Source: Saccharomycopsis phalli | Taxonomy: Eukaryota; Ascomycota; Saccharomycetes; Ascoideales; Saccharomycopsidaceae | Assembly (NCBI GenBank): GCA_020342235.1 | Contig: CP073215.1 | Location: forward strand, 1,240,001 to 1,304,000 | DNA: 64,000 nucleotides | Direction: 5' to 3' | Part shown: piece after piece, positions 47,993 through 59,073 of the stretch | How positions within the stretch are numbered: the first letter of the stretch is position 1 | How the letters are laid out: each line of letters opens with the position of its first letter | Notes under the pieces: generated by a model | What the model saw: the letters and a program-made list of their open reading frames with translations, nothing else | The model's database searches: none | What the model was told of the DNA's origin: nothing | Program-made: the position numbers and the translations under genes

Positions 47993-50900
47993 ATGCCCTC
48001 AAATATATTAACTACGAACAATATTACGGTAGTGTTCCTGTTAGCATGGTTGTTGATACTCATATTGTTCATCACTATGATGTTCCACTTCAACCGGCTA
48101 ATAGGACTAATTTTGACGGTCATCGTGCGGGTGCTCTTCTGGGGTCATTTAAAGATTTCTATCCATTTCCAGTCCTTTAAGATATCTTTGTTGGCTGGCC
48201 GGGTATTTGTCAAGAATTTCTCCATAATTACACAGGACTACACTATTTGTGTACTTGAAGGCACAATAACGTGGAGATACTGGTTGTGGAGAGTCAGGAA
48301 TTCGCAGTACAAGAAGGAACAGTTGGGACAATCTGGAGAACACTTCCCATCGCGGTTTTTAGTGCAGATTGATGGCTTGGAGGTCTTTTTATACAACCGG
48401 ACTTACATGTATGACTATGTAAACGAGCAGATGAACAGTTCGAATAAAGAGACTGAAGAAACCTTGAAACGGTCAGTCATTTCCGGGATTCGTCAGAGAT
48501 TGAAGAAGTTCAACGCTAGTAACAACTGCATCGAGTCTGATAAGAGCTCTGGATTAGAGAAGAATAATTCAAACAGTTTCTTCAAGAGCGAGATTGTCAA
48601 CCCTGATTCCACTCCCTGGGGTTTGCTCAGCTTCTTGCCTGTAGGGGCACGAATCCACAAAGTCGGCATAGTGATTGGCAACGAGAACACTCCTTCCATC
48701 ATTGTAGCATCTGCTAATAGTATTACTGGATTGCTAGACATTTCCCCAGCTGCAGACCCACAGCTAGACTTCTACAGATACACAATCAACTTTGACTTTG
48801 AGTCACTCCAGATTAAATTGAGACCGAATGTCAGCTACCAAGGACCGGTCAGTTCTGCGTATTTGAGCAGTAACAATTTTGATATCCATGAACAGTACAT
48901 CCGCAGGCGGAGACTTAAGCGGTTCAACCGGTATAAGGGCGTATGGAAGAAGTTTGTAAAACTCTTGTCCAAGGTGCGTGCTAGTAAGAAAATGTCCAAA
49001 GGGGAAGGAACCGCTAAAGACAATGTTTGGAAGGGATTACCTCAGTACATCGAAGGTGAAAATGATGATAATGTGGATGCTTTCAAGCAGAAACTTTCCA
49101 AAGAATATGCCATTTACAGAACAATACTAGACTGTAGCAGGTGCGATGTATTGTATTATTATGACGTCCCTGGGCAGGTTGTGCATGTTTCCAATAACGG
49201 GCCTAACGGAAATGAGCCACCAAAAACTGGAGCAGAAGTGAAATTGTATGAAGCAACAATATACTATGGTCCATGGGCTGATAGGCAAAGGAATTCGTTT
49301 TATAATGTGTTTTTCCCCAGTGCTAATAACTTCGTTGACGAGAAACCCACAGTCAAATTGAATGAAGGGGAATTAAGAGTTTATACTGGATTTCAGTTTA
49401 CAGTAGACTTTGCCGACGACAAGTCAATAATCAGAGTCCCAATGAGAGAGCATAGTAAAGATTTACTCAATACCTTAAAGCGTGTGGACCATTTGGATAC
49501 ACGGCCATTTGCTTGGATAGAGTTGAAATTGTTCGAGGGGAGTGTTTTCAATATTGATACAGATTACACTTATACTGTGAATGGCAGTAATGTTAGATTT
49601 AATGCGTTTTTTAAGAAGCCTGAGATAAGAACGTCCATTAATCATGCCATATTATATACGGCGGACGAGCATATCCTTGATTTAGCCATTAAATTTCCGT
49701 TGAGATGGAAGGCAATAGTAAAATGGGGGATAAAGAATGTGTCTAAGAATTGCGAGATTTTCGTGTTGAGAGAGCATGTGTCATTGATTACTGATTTGCT
49801 AACAGACTTTGCTACTGCTGATGGTAGTGTCATTAATCATGTAAGTGAAGTGATACAGGCTTATAATTTATTCAGGCCATATGAATATAATATCACATGG
49901 AATATCACAAATGGAATCAAACTTCACTTTAATGTTAACAACCAGAACATCATTAATAACCCCATCGATTTCGATGATAATACTTACCTTTCCTTCAACA
50001 CAGATGACCTCAACATTCTGTTGGCTATTCCTATGCATAATGTTTATCAAAAGTCTAATTCAATTGAATTTAATATCCTGTCCTCAAACCTTTGTCTTTT
50101 TGTCGATTCTCCTAGCTGGAGCACACTCAACAATTTCGTGAAGAATAATGAGCTAGCCAATGGCACAGATTTCAAGGTAGAAGGTTCATACACCTATTAT
50201 AGCAGCATCGAGTTGAACTTGGTGGACCTGATTACAGTTTGTTGCTTTTTATCTAATACCACTTTCCAGGCATATGGGTTTCTCATAAAATATATTATGG
50301 AAATCAAAGAGAATTATTTTGGCGAGAATATTCATTTCCTGACTCTAGATGAGTACATTGCAAGGAAGCAAGAAGTAAAAACCGACGAAAGCATTGGTAG
50401 CTCTCCGGTGGAAGAATTTGGCCCAGCTTTCAAACATACAAGAACAATTAAAGATGAACCGAAAATTCATCGGAGAATCGAGAATGAGATTGACGTGGTG
50501 TTCTCCTTTTGTGTGAATAATGGTTGTTTGGTATTGCCCGGTAGTTTGTATGATGGCGAAAGCTTCATTGGAATTAGGCTACCTAACTTTGACATCGATA
50601 TTAGATTCACAAACTATTACATGGATTTGCAATGTGATATTTCTCCATTAAAGTTGATATACATAAAGGACAGGGATGCTATTTATAATGTCGTCTATGA
50701 TACTGACTTAAATTCACTGCCTGATATGTTTATAAATGGTTTGTCCATTCATGGCCATAGAATATTTGGGCTTCCGCCATTGGAACCAACCTACATTTGC
50801 AAGTGGGATATAACTGCTGGAGAAATCTCCATGAATTCTAATGCTAACTTCTTGCGTCTGTTAGTAGGAGTAGTGAAAAATATTGGTTATTCATTTGATG

Positions 50901-53900
50901 ATTTAGAGAACTCTTTGGTGGTGAACATTCCTGATTTGAATGATGTTACAGTTTTTAGTTTTAAATGTCCCTCTGCCCTGTTGAAAGTTGTTGATGAGAA
51001 TACATCTGTTAATTTAATTTTGGAACCAATTTCTTTGAAGGTCAATGACATTTCTAATGACAGGTACACCTCAAGACTTGACTTGAAGATTAAGACGATA
51101 ATCCTCAAGGCTGAGGAAGTGCAATCTTCTCGGATTCTTCTTTTCATGTCCACTTCATTGTACCTAACCAATTTTTGCAAGAAGAAACATTTCTTGCATC
51201 ATAGACTTTTGCAACAGGAGCACTTGAAGCAACATGATGGGCCATATCATCGGCTGCCATTTCTTTTACGAGAAGAAAATCGTGATGAATACTATTATCG
51301 AAGCTACGGAAAGATCCTTTATTCTTTATCATTGCCCGAAGTTGCGCCTCCATTAACCAACCAAACTGTTGATTTAGTGATGAGCCGTTTTCCTTTTACA
51401 TATAACTCAAGATCCCAATTCCCGCTGAATTCTAATACGAGCAATTCGAATGATTCTTTCACGTCCGATAGTGATTCGGAAGGCACCGATAATAACTTTC
51501 TCGAATATTTACCGGGAAAACGATTGAAATCACAAAAGTTTAAACACCATGAAAAGTCCGTTTTTGGTGAAGACCAATACTTTTCCAACTCTCAGGAGGA
51601 TGTCACTCCTGGGTTTCCGATGAATGATCAAGATTTTGAGTATGATAACTTTATTCTTAATTTATCAACTATTGATTCCTTTATCGATCCCAGTGCACTC
51701 AACAACATTGTTGACATAGGAGAAGATTTTTTAAGTTATTCGCCTGATCAAATATTAGATATGTTACAAGTGAAAACTGTTTCTCATCTTGTTAAGGATG
51801 AAATTTTACAAAAGACCATGGTCAACGTTCGATTGGTTTCACCAGAGGTGAATGTTTACTACGGTGACTTATCTGGAAGCGCATCTAGTGAGCTATTGTT
51901 AAAGCTAATGAAGAATTCACTGTCAAAGCTAATTGGGGAAACATTTCTTCATTCCTATACTCGGTTGACTATTCACAGCCCAAGTATAGTTTTAAGTCTT
52001 AAGCACAACTCTGATTTGGAAAAATTTCCTGACGAAGATGTTATTGCCGTCCATGTTCCTCTGATAAATATGTCAGTATCTTCTTTATCGTCATCACAGC
52101 CAACATCACTTGACTTGACTGTGAAAGATTTGGAAGTGTGGATGAATAAAGATAGTAATTTAGCGTCATCTTTGAATGTGGAATCTGCTAACTTGAAAAT
52201 AAATGACGAGGATATTGAGTTCTTAAATAAGTATGTTTCTGAAAACATCGACAATTTCTCATCATTGGCTACTAGAATGGAATTCTTATCAAAGAAGATC
52301 AACGAAGATGTGGTGGAGTTGATTTACAAGCTTTCCGTTGCCAGTGAAATTTATGACATTCAGCACGATTCTTCGGTGCTTACTAAACCGACCCATATTG
52401 TCAGAAATTCGGAGGTAAAGCATGTTCGGTCCTTGGATAGTTGGAGAGTATTGGTTCGTTTGCAACATATTCTAAGGGCGTTACCACATAACTGGGAGGA
52501 TAGAATTCATGATAATCCTAGATGGAGGGATAATGCCTATGATGAAATCCTTCGAGTATTCTCTAAATGGAGAAGCTGGGAGTTTTCTCACATCAAAGAT
52601 GTCTATTTATTCAAGAATACATTTGAGGATGCGAAAACTCCTTGTGAATTGGACACACTTATCAGTTTAGTGTCCATAAATGAAATTACTGTTAATTTAA
52701 TGTCTAGCGATAATGATGGTGTTAAAATCGCTAACTGGGAGACTGAAGTATCCATTGATAATACTGGTGATGTAAAAGAGGTAAGAATAAACTCTTTAGT
52801 GGGATTATTTGATGTCAGCATCTCCCTTAGTTTGTTCAAAATGTTGGAAATAATTAACATTACTAGACCCAAGAGTACAGATAAAATGTCTACTAAGAAT
52901 GATGGTAAATCTGTCAACGTCCAGTTCATTGGATTTGCTAATCAAATAAGCAGCAAGTTCTATTTGAATGAAATTGTGATTGCTCATTTGGCCAATGAGC
53001 TTTCTGTTACTGGATATGGTTGCTTGGGCGACTCCGAGACCTCAGGAAACGTTAATATAAAAACACAACGTATGGCATTGCGTGGATTAATGAATGAAGA
53101 GAAAGTTGTTGCTGGAACAGTGACTAATATTGATATGAATGCCTCAAGTGTTAATGATATAATTACTGGGCTAAAAGTGGTCGAATTGGGAATTGAGTCA
53201 ATAGACTTCGATATGTCTAAAGGGTCACCGGTGTATTTGAAATTTTTAAAGACACTCCAGGAGAGCAATTTGGATTCTTTCAGTTGCTTCCTGAAGGTTC
53301 AAAGTGAAAATAAGTCATCTCCAGATTCAACTATATTTCAACTCATCAGTGACACCCTGGTTACCATTAAGATGAATATTCAGAATATATCTTGGTGCAT
53401 TGAAATTTTGTCACCATTTTTGATTATGGGTGACTTGAGTGATGTCGAGCTTTGTGTTTTTTCCATTAGAGGAGCCTTATTATCCAAATTAGTCTTTGAC
53501 ACATTCCAAAGTGATTTTATTCACAATTCATATGGCAAAAAGTATCTTCTAAGATATGAACAGCGGAAATTTGAAACTTTGCTCAAAGGAAAACTATCAA
53601 GAAATAAATCATACATTGATATTAAGATTGACACCGGAACTACGAGTATTGATATTCCTCAAGTATTACGGTCTGCTAATGATATCTTAGATTCCCTCAC
53701 TCTGGTTCGATCTGATATTAGTGACTATAGTGAGATTTTCGAAAATTTGGTTAACAAGTTTAGTGAAGTGTTTGGTGATGCAAACGCTACACCAAAAATT
53801 GCGAATAGCGATGTGCATGAGACCAAGCATGATTTTATGTTTAAAATCAATTTGTCAGGTAATAGGCAGACTTTCAATTTTAATTTTGATGAAACCAAAT

Positions 53901-56900
53901 TACGAGTAATGGCTCAGAAGTTAGATGTCATTTATGGAAATGTCCAGGACACGGAATCTACTTTATCAAGTGGTCCTTGGACACTCCAAGTATTATTCCC
54001 TGAATTGAGTGTGGATCTTGAAGACTACATCATTCCAAAAGAAACAGGTACAATCATTGATATTAATTTTTTGATAAAAATCACTACATTCGAGAAAACA
54101 GATGCAAAGCGAGTTATTGAAATTACTTCAGATCATGCATATTTCTGTCTTTCACCTTATACTTTGGTAAAGATTATGGAAATTGGCAAAAAGTTTGAAT
54201 TAGTAAGGCTGAAATATGATTTTACTGAAGTTATCCCCAAGCCAAAGGCCACAAGGATACCTGACGATAAGTCAAAAGCATTCTTTGACAAGTTTTCAGT
54301 TCACATCCTTTCATACAACTTTTGTTTTGGGTGGCTATTTGGTGTACATCCTACTGGTCCTAGTTCTCTTCTTGTTGGATGCGAACGTGTGTATGTAATT
54401 GCTGATGATCTATTTGGCAAGTTAACCATTCTTGATGGTTTTTGTTCCACATCTTCTGGTGGTACTTCTAATAATTTCTACAAGAATAATCATTCTAGAA
54501 ACAGGGCTCATTTACCGAATATGCAGCTCATTTATACAATTGTCAGAACTGGAAAATCAAAGCGGAGCATTAATGTGAAAGTTGCCGGTGAAGAGTTGGA
54601 TGTGCAGATTCTTTCGAGGTATATCACAGTAACAGATAGGTATTTAAAATCGATAGCCTTGATGCAAAGATTGAAAGAGCAGTATGTCCCAGAGGGACCT
54701 ATCATCCAGTATTCCCAACCGCAGGAAGGCACTGACTACATACAATCTTTGAGTTCATTGTTCACCTCCGTTAATTGCAATATCAAATTTGCTGGTGCAC
54801 AAATTAGAATTCACAAATCGGACCATCTTAATTCCGTATTGGAATTAAATTGCCCTGAAATGGAAGTGTCTCTAGGATATAAGAAAGTTGTGGGTAATAT
54901 AGAGCATTTAGTTCGATGTGAAGTCACTATGTTTGCATCTAATAATGCTTTGGACTCAGGATGTGTCCCTGTTTTGGATGATATTTTCCATGTTGTTCAA
55001 AGCTTGACAAAATCTGAAGATATTCAAAGCTTGACAAAACCTGAAGATATTCAAAGCAACACTTCGCAAGCGGAAGTATCTATGCCACTTGATTTAGGAA
55101 GAATGTTCCACAACATTGACTTGAATATTATTGTTAATATCAATACTCAACAGTTAAGCTTGAGCTGTGCCCCTAAAGCCAAGATCAAAGCTATTGTCGG
55201 AATAAAAGGAATTAAGCTCCAGGTCAACACTGGCAAGAATAGTGATAATCAATTGTTGATATTCTCGTTATTGATTGATGATTTAACGGCTAGTTTGCAG
55301 CATGTCTATTCACGACAAGTTAGTGGGTCTATTTCCATTGGAAGCGTAATATTTTCAACTATACTTGAGCAAGCTGACGCAGGTATCAAGAATTTCTCGT
55401 CTGGAGAAGTTTCAAAAATCCGTTCCTACGTCAAATTCAACCAACTTCAAGACTTAAACGTTTTTAAAGATATTTGGTTACCAAAAGGAAGTCCTCTACC
55501 CAGAAAGCAACAGCATTCAAGATCCAAGACTCTTGCAGAAAGAATTCATCAGATATCTACTACAAATTCATTTCCTAGAAATTTCAACTTTGTGATTTCG
55601 GATGTGGAGTTGAAAGCCGATCTTGGTCAGTCACTCGGGTTTGTTTCTTTAATTTTAAACAAGTTTTGGATACTTCAGTGCAAGCGGTCCAAATTTGAAC
55701 AACACTTGACTTTTGGGGCCGACGCTTTTGTCTTAAATTGTGAAGGAAGATTGTCTGCGGAAATTGCCTTAAGAAATTTGCATTTGAACTCTATAATTAT
55801 GTGGACAAACCAAGAGGAAACCTTTTCCATACCACTTGTGTTCATGTCAGGTGGGCTCGAAGTGCTCGAATCTGTGATATCTTTTGACTACCATACATTT
55901 TTTCTTGCTCAGATAGATAATCTTCTGCTGAGGTTATTTAATCAGAGGGGACAAAACAACGCCAAAACGGATAGATTATTTGGGACAATCAGTGTGGGAG
56001 GAATCAGTGTATATACTACTTCCTTGGCAGCTTCTAATTTTATTGATATCATGAATGCCTTTACGCGAATCCAGGCAGATAATGAATCGTCCTATCAGGA
56101 TATTCTTGATGACAATGGCGCTGACAAAGCAAAGCATCAGGAGCCAGAACCCGACTTTAGTATCTTAGAAGCCTTTAAAAAATTGGAGACCGAAGTTGGT
56201 GTGTCTGTGGAATCTATTATCCTTCATGTTTATCCTAGTGTCTTGAATGATAGTGATGCTATGGTAGTTAAGTCTGGGTCGATTAAGACCAAGTATAAGA
56301 TTATTCATGAGGATGGGGACCTTTCCTCCAATTTGAATCTTGTGTGGAATAATTTGGATGTTGGGTTTTCCAGCATTAAGACACCATTTTCAGATTCTAT
56401 TGTGACATCTCTGACGTTGGATAAGTTTATAAAGAATGCCACAGAAGCCAAGGGCGGACTGATTGTTACATTACCCCTAGTATCGATCAATATGAAGACA
56501 TGGCAGACGAAAGGAGACAAAGAGATTAGATATACCTTTGTCAGTAAATTTGGTGGCCATGTGGATATCAGATGGAACTTGGGGTCTGTTAATTTCATTA
56601 GAAGCATGTATGATACTCATGACAGGGCATTAACAGCTAGAATTGCTGCTAACCGGACATTTGAGCGAAACATGAATTCTGAGAGCAAGTTAGAGTCGCT
56701 ACGAATTAAAGATAGAGTCGAGAGTGCAGAGCATGACACTGAATATGTCTACATTGCCTTATCGAAGCCAGAGATCGAGCCGTTGAGGTTGAAAGAATTG
56801 GGAGATGTTACACCACCTTTGGAGTGGTTTGGGCTTCATAGAGATAACTTTCCTGCGTTGACCCATCATTTTATTATTCTTCCGCTTGAAAAGTTTCTCA

Positions 56901-56944
56901 ATAATGTTGAGAAGCAGTATAATTCTGTTTTAGGTAGCATATGA
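47993..56944 (+). CDS. CSF1: Bridge-like lipid-transfer protein CSF1 (BLTP1 family)
   Basis: 2,983 residues in one exon (S. cerevisiae Csf1 2,958). Csf1 belongs to the repeating-beta-groove family (BLTP1/Tweek) that carries lipids between ER and other membranes at contact sites; in yeast it affects GPI-anchor lipid supply and cold growth. An N-terminal ER anchor at about 13-50 (VVFLLAWLLILILFITMMF) is followed by the conserved ISLLAGRVFVKNFSIITQDYTI and GTITWRYWL. The rest is a long series of beta-rich segments without catalytic motifs. A short tandem duplication (QSLTKSEDIQSLTKPEDIQS, near residue 2340) is the only repeat. No break is seen over 8.9 kb. Confidence 0.95.
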   Translation: MPSNILTTNNITVVFLLAWLLILILFITMMFHFNRLIGLILTVIVRVLFWGHLKISIHFQSFKISLLAGRVFVKNFSIITQDYTICVLEGTITWRYWLWRVRNSQYKKEQLGQSGEHFPSRFLVQIDGLEVFLYNRTYMYDYVNEQMNSSNKETEETLKRSVISGIRQRLKKFNASNNCIESDKSSGLEKNNSNSFFKSEIVNPDSTPWGLLSFLPVGARIHKVGIVIGNENTPSIIVASANSITGLLDISPAADPQLDFYRYTINFDFESLQIKLRPNVSYQGPVSSAYLSSNNFDIHEQYIRRRRLKRFNRYKGVWKKFVKLLSKVRASKKMSKGEGTAKDNVWKGLPQYIEGENDDNVDAFKQKLSKEYAIYRTILDCSRCDVLYYYDVPGQVVHVSNNGPNGNEPPKTGAEVKLYEATIYYGPWADRQRNSFYNVFFPSANNFVDEKPTVKLNEGELRVYTGFQFTVDFADDKSIIRVPMREHSKDLLNTLKRVDHLDTRPFAWIELKLFEGSVFNIDTDYTYTVNGSNVRFNAFFKKPEIRTSINHAILYTADEHILDLAIKFPLRWKAIVKWGIKNVSKNCEIFVLREHVSLITDLLTDFATADGSVINHVSEVIQAYNLFRPYEYNITWNITNGIKLHFNVNNQNIINNPIDFDDNTYLSFNTDDLNILLAIPMHNVYQKSNSIEFNILSSNLCLFVDSPSWSTLNNFVKNNELANGTDFKVEGSYTYYSSIELNLVDLITVCCFLSNTTFQAYGFLIKYIMEIKENYFGENIHFLTLDEYIARKQEVKTDESIGSSPVEEFGPAFKHTRTIKDEPKIHRRIENEIDVVFSFCVNNGCLVLPGSLYDGESFIGIRLPNFDIDIRFTNYYMDLQCDISPLKLIYIKDRDAIYNVVYDTDLNSLPDMFINGLSIHGHRIFGLPPLEPTYICKWDITAGEISMNSNANFLRLLVGVVKNIGYSFDDLENSLVVNIPDLNDVTVFSFKCPSALLKVVDENTSVNLILEPISLKVNDISNDRYTSRLDLKIKTIILKAEEVQSSRILLFMSTSLYLTNFCKKKHFLHHRLLQQEHLKQHDGPYHRLPFLLREENRDEYYYRSYGKILYSLSLPEVAPPLTNQTVDLVMSRFPFTYNSRSQFPLNSNTSNSNDSFTSDSDSEGTDNNFLEYLPGKRLKSQKFKHHEKSVFGEDQYFSNSQEDVTPGFPMNDQDFEYDNFILNLSTIDSFIDPSALNNIVDIGEDFLSYSPDQILDMLQVKTVSHLVKDEILQKTMVNVRLVSPEVNVYYGDLSGSASSELLLKLMKNSLSKLIGETFLHSYTRLTIHSPSIVLSLKHNSDLEKFPDEDVIAVHVPLINMSVSSLSSSQPTSLDLTVKDLEVWMNKDSNLASSLNVESANLKINDEDIEFLNKYVSENIDNFSSLATRMEFLSKKINEDVVELIYKLSVASEIYDIQHDSSVLTKPTHIVRNSEVKHVRSLDSWRVLVRLQHILRALPHNWEDRIHDNPRWRDNAYDEILRVFSKWRSWEFSHIKDVYLFKNTFEDAKTPCELDTLISLVSINEITVNLMSSDNDGVKIANWETEVSIDNTGDVKEVRINSLVGLFDVSISLSLFKMLEIINITRPKSTDKMSTKNDGKSVNVQFIGFANQISSKFYLNEIVIAHLANELSVTGYGCLGDSETSGNVNIKTQRMALRGLMNEEKVVAGTVTNIDMNASSVNDIITGLKVVELGIESIDFDMSKGSPVYLKFLKTLQESNLDSFSCFLKVQSENKSSPDSTIFQLISDTLVTIKMNIQNISWCIEILSPFLIMGDLSDVELCVFSIRGALLSKLVFDTFQSDFIHNSYGKKYLLRYEQRKFETLLKGKLSRNKSYIDIKIDTGTTSIDIPQVLRSANDILDSLTLVRSDISDYSEIFENLVNKFSEVFGDANATPKIANSDVHETKHDFMFKINLSGNRQTFNFNFDETKLRVMAQKLDVIYGNVQDTESTLSSGPWTLQVLFPELSVDLEDYIIPKETGTIIDINFLIKITTFEKTDAKRVIEITSDHAYFCLSPYTLVKIMEIGKKFELVRLKYDFTEVIPKPKATRIPDDKSKAFFDKFSVHILSYNFCFGWLFGVHPTGPSSLLVGCERVYVIADDLFGKLTILDGFCSTSSGGTSNNFYKNNHSRNRAHLPNMQLIYTIVRTGKSKRSINVKVAGEELDVQILSRYITVTDRYLKSIALMQRLKEQYVPEGPIIQYSQPQEGTDYIQSLSSLFTSVNCNIKFAGAQIRIHKSDHLNSVLELNCPEMEVSLGYKKVVGNIEHLVRCEVTMFASNNALDSGCVPVLDDIFHVVQSLTKSEDIQSLTKPEDIQSNTSQAEVSMPLDLGRMFHNIDLNIIVNINTQQLSLSCAPKAKIKAIVGIKGIKLQVNTGKNSDNQLLIFSLLIDDLTASLQHVYSRQVSGSISIGSVIFSTILEQADAGIKNFSSGEVSKIRSYVKFNQLQDLNVFKDIWLPKGSPLPRKQQHSRSKTLAERIHQISTTNSFPRNFNFVISDVELKADLGQSLGFVSLILNKFWILQCKRSKFEQHLTFGADAFVLNCEGRLSAEIALRNLHLNSIIMWTNQEETFSIPLVFMSGGLEVLESVISFDYHTFFLAQIDNLLLRLFNQRGQNNAKTDRLFGTISVGGISVYTTSLAASNFIDIMNAFTRIQADNESSYQDILDDNGADKAKHQEPEPDFSILEAFKKLETEVGVSVESIILHVYPSVLNDSDAMVVKSGSIKTKYKIIHEDGDLSSNLNLVWNNLDVGFSSIKTPFSDSIVTSLTLDKFIKNATEAKGGLIVTLPLVSINMKTWQTKGDKEIRYTFVSKFGGHVDIRWNLGSVNFIRSMYDTHDRALTARIAANRTFERNMNSESKLESLRIKDRVESAEHDTEYVYIALSKPEIEPLRLKELGDVTPPLEWFGLHRDNFPALTHHFIILPLEKFLNNVEKQYNSVLGSI

Positions 56945-57032
56945 ATAAATGTTGTACAGTACAGCAGTAATGTCGGGTAACATGCGGCCTCCTATTTGAA
57001 ATCAGCCAGCTTACAACCATCACAGTCAGGCA

Positions 57033-57646
57033 ATGGTAAGTTATACAATTTGAGGTAAATTGGAGCGAATATTAACGATGATTTTCGACGCTGGCGGTAC
57101 TATCCATAAGGAAGTATTGCTTTCGCGAAAGTCGTATAGTCTCAATCTTTGAAACCATATTTGACCGCAGTTCGATATTCATTGACGGCTTCTTTATCAT
57201 TAGAAGACTTTGCCTCGCAAGTGGCAGAGGGACATAATAATCCTGAAATAGAAGCGCAAAAGACCCCTGAGGTGATTTTGAATCCAATTTTGATATCGCG
57301 TAACGAGAATGAGAAGATCTTCATTGAGCCATCTATAAATTCCGTGAGAGTTTCGATTAAGATCAAGCAATCTGATGAGATTGAACATATCTTAGTACAC
57401 AAATTCACGAGATTCTTAACTGGGCGAGCTGAGCAATTTTTCATATTGCGAAGAGCGCCAATTGCTGGATACGATCTCAGCTTCCTCATCACTAACTTCC
57501 ATACTGACGAGCTTTTAAAGTACAAGTTAGTTGATTTCATTATAGAGTTTATGGAGGACGTTGACAAGGAAATCAGTGAGATGAAATTGTTTTTAAATGC
57601 CCGTGCTAGATTTGTTGCCGAGGCTTACTTAACCCCATTTGATTAG
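57033..57646 (+). CDS. ARC19: Arp2/3 complex subunit 4 (ARC19), spliced
   Basis: 169 residues from two exons: 57033-57035 (just ATG) and 57140-57646. Splicing yields [19 protein letters not shown], the standard N-terminus of ARPC4; the unspliced second-exon frame has no ATG at its start. ARPC4 is part of the actin-nucleating Arp2/3 complex core. Conserved text is unmistakable: [60 protein letters not shown]. The intron (57036-57139, 104 nt) begins GTAAGT and ends TATAG, with a TATTAAC at 57070-57076 as likely branch site. Convergent with SEC11. Confidence 0.95.
57036..57139 (+). other. ARC19 intron directly after the start codon
   Basis: 104 nt; GTAAGT, TATTAAC, TATAG. The first coding exon is a single codon, ATG. 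Confidence 0.88.
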
Positions 57647-57724
57647 TGCACACTCATTATGTATTTATTCAATGTATAATTACTACGAAATTATGATAGG
57701 ACTGCCTCTGCGCTCATGTATTGC

Positions 57725-58252
57725 CTATGAATCTTCGTTAGATAGTAACGAAGAGATCCCCATAAATGCAATCAACCCATACTTCAAGTACTCCTTCTCG
57801 GTGATCAAGATAGTTATGTAACCAACAATTGGCACATATCCTTTTACTGTACCTATTATGTCATCATCCCTATTTAAGTAGACCTGGTTTCTGGAATACA
57901 AACTCAAGTCATTGACCGGGTTGTTGTCGCCTTTGGTCAAAAGTAACTGTTTCGTTTTACCATCCTTCTCCACATGATGCTCGTTCATCACACGATGGAC
58001 AATTGGAATTGTTTTATCGCTAACCTTGTACACCACAACATCACCAACGTTGACAAAAGTGTCTCTATTGTGAAGGAACAAGATATCTCCTCTTTGGAAT
58101 GCAGGCTCCATGGACCCAGATAAAACCACCACAATAGGCGACTCGCTATTAGTAACTACCGACAACAACTTCCAGGCCATGAAGGCTGACGACAACACTA
58201 GAGCAAATGTCAATATTTGATTGGCTTGCTGACGAAGTTGGCGTAAGTTCAT
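57725..58252 (-). CDS. SEC11: Signal peptidase catalytic subunit SEC11
   Basis: 175 residues from the ATG at 58252 ([12 protein letters not shown]); codons before it have only GTG. Sec11 removes signal peptides in the ER. A membrane segment ([15 protein letters not shown]) precedes the serine-protease core: catalytic Ser47 in SGSMEP, His86 in PIVHRV, and Asp109 or Asp115 in KGDNNPVND. The C-terminus has a second hydrophobic stretch ([12 protein letters not shown]). Length fits the family (167). It converges with ARC19 and is divergent from the INA22-like gene. Confidence 0.96.
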   Translation of the reverse strand: MNLRQLRQQANQILTFALVLSSAFMAWKLLSVVTNSESPIVVVLSGSMEPAFQRGDILFLHNRDTFVNVGDVVVYKVSDKTIPIVHRVMNEHHVEKDGKTKQLLLTKGDNNPVNDLSLYSRNQVYLNRDDDIIGTVKGYVPIVGYITILITEKEYLKYGLIAFMGISSLLSNEDS

Positions 58253-58490
58253 TTTGATGCTCAAGTTCCGCGCTGTCACTAATTTATCGCATCAAAGCTG
58301 TGCCCGGGGCTCATATGCATAAATCTGGCGAGAGAGGGTCAGAGGGTTGATTAAGAGATTTAATAATGACATATAATTGCGGAGCAGAATGATTAACTAT
58401 TTAATCCAGCAAAAGGTATTTCGTGTCCGGAGGTGTGGGTGGGTGTGGTAATGTGGAAATGTATTTTCAGTAAAAATTGTTTTTTTGCAC

Positions 58491-59018
58491 ATGTTTAGAC
58501 CGTTTAAATCTCTTAATATAAGGGCATTAAGTCGGTCCATTCCACACAGATATTATGCCACTGGCACCGTGAATACCCGACCAAAGCTTTCGTGGAAACA
58601 CCCGTTGGTGTACACTATGGTGTTGGTGTTTCTCTTTGGGTCACAGAACTTGAATGTGATGAAGATCCGCAAAGAGTCAGTTGAAATGGAGCAACGGTAC
58701 GAGTACAAAATAAAAGTATTGGAGAGGTGTGTTGACAAGTTAACCCGGCACGAGAAGTTTGATCTCGCCAAGGAAATGGAAGTTGCGGATAGGGAATTCA
58801 AGAAGCAGTTGTACTTGAAGAACAAGGACTACGCTGGGCTCGAAAGGTTGGAAGAGTCTGAAGTGGATGATCTTGCAAAGTATTTGGAATACAAGCAGGA
58901 AGCGCAAGAGGGGGATGACGCAATTCCCGAGAAAGCCATTGAGAGAGTTGTGATTGAAGACAAGCCAGGTGCATTTGAAGAGGCGGCCAACCAGCGAAAG
59001 TTGAGCAAGTTCTTATAA
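58491..59018 (+). CDS. Mitochondrial inner-membrane protein, INA22-like
   Basis: 175 residues from the ATG at 58491 (MFRPFKSLNIRALSRSIPHRYYATG), a typical basic mitochondrial presequence. SWKHPLVYTMVLVFLFGSQ is a single membrane segment entered by an HPL-Y motif, followed by a long coiled coil (about residues 60-130) and an acidic tail. This layout resembles Ina22, which with Ina17 assists assembly of the peripheral stalk of ATP synthase. I could not confirm it by motif alone; another small mitochondrial membrane protein is possible. Confidence 0.5.
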   Translation: MFRPFKSLNIRALSRSIPHRYYATGTVNTRPKLSWKHPLVYTMVLVFLFGSQNLNVMKIRKESVEMEQRYEYKIKVLERCVDKLTRHEKFDLAKEMEVADREFKKQLYLKNKDYAGLERLEESEVDDLAKYLEYKQEAQEGDDAIPEKAIERVVIEDKPGAFEEAANQRKLSKFL

Positions 59019-59073
59019 AGGGCTAGTGTAAATATTGATAAATTAACTGTAATGCATATAAACGAATTCTAAA

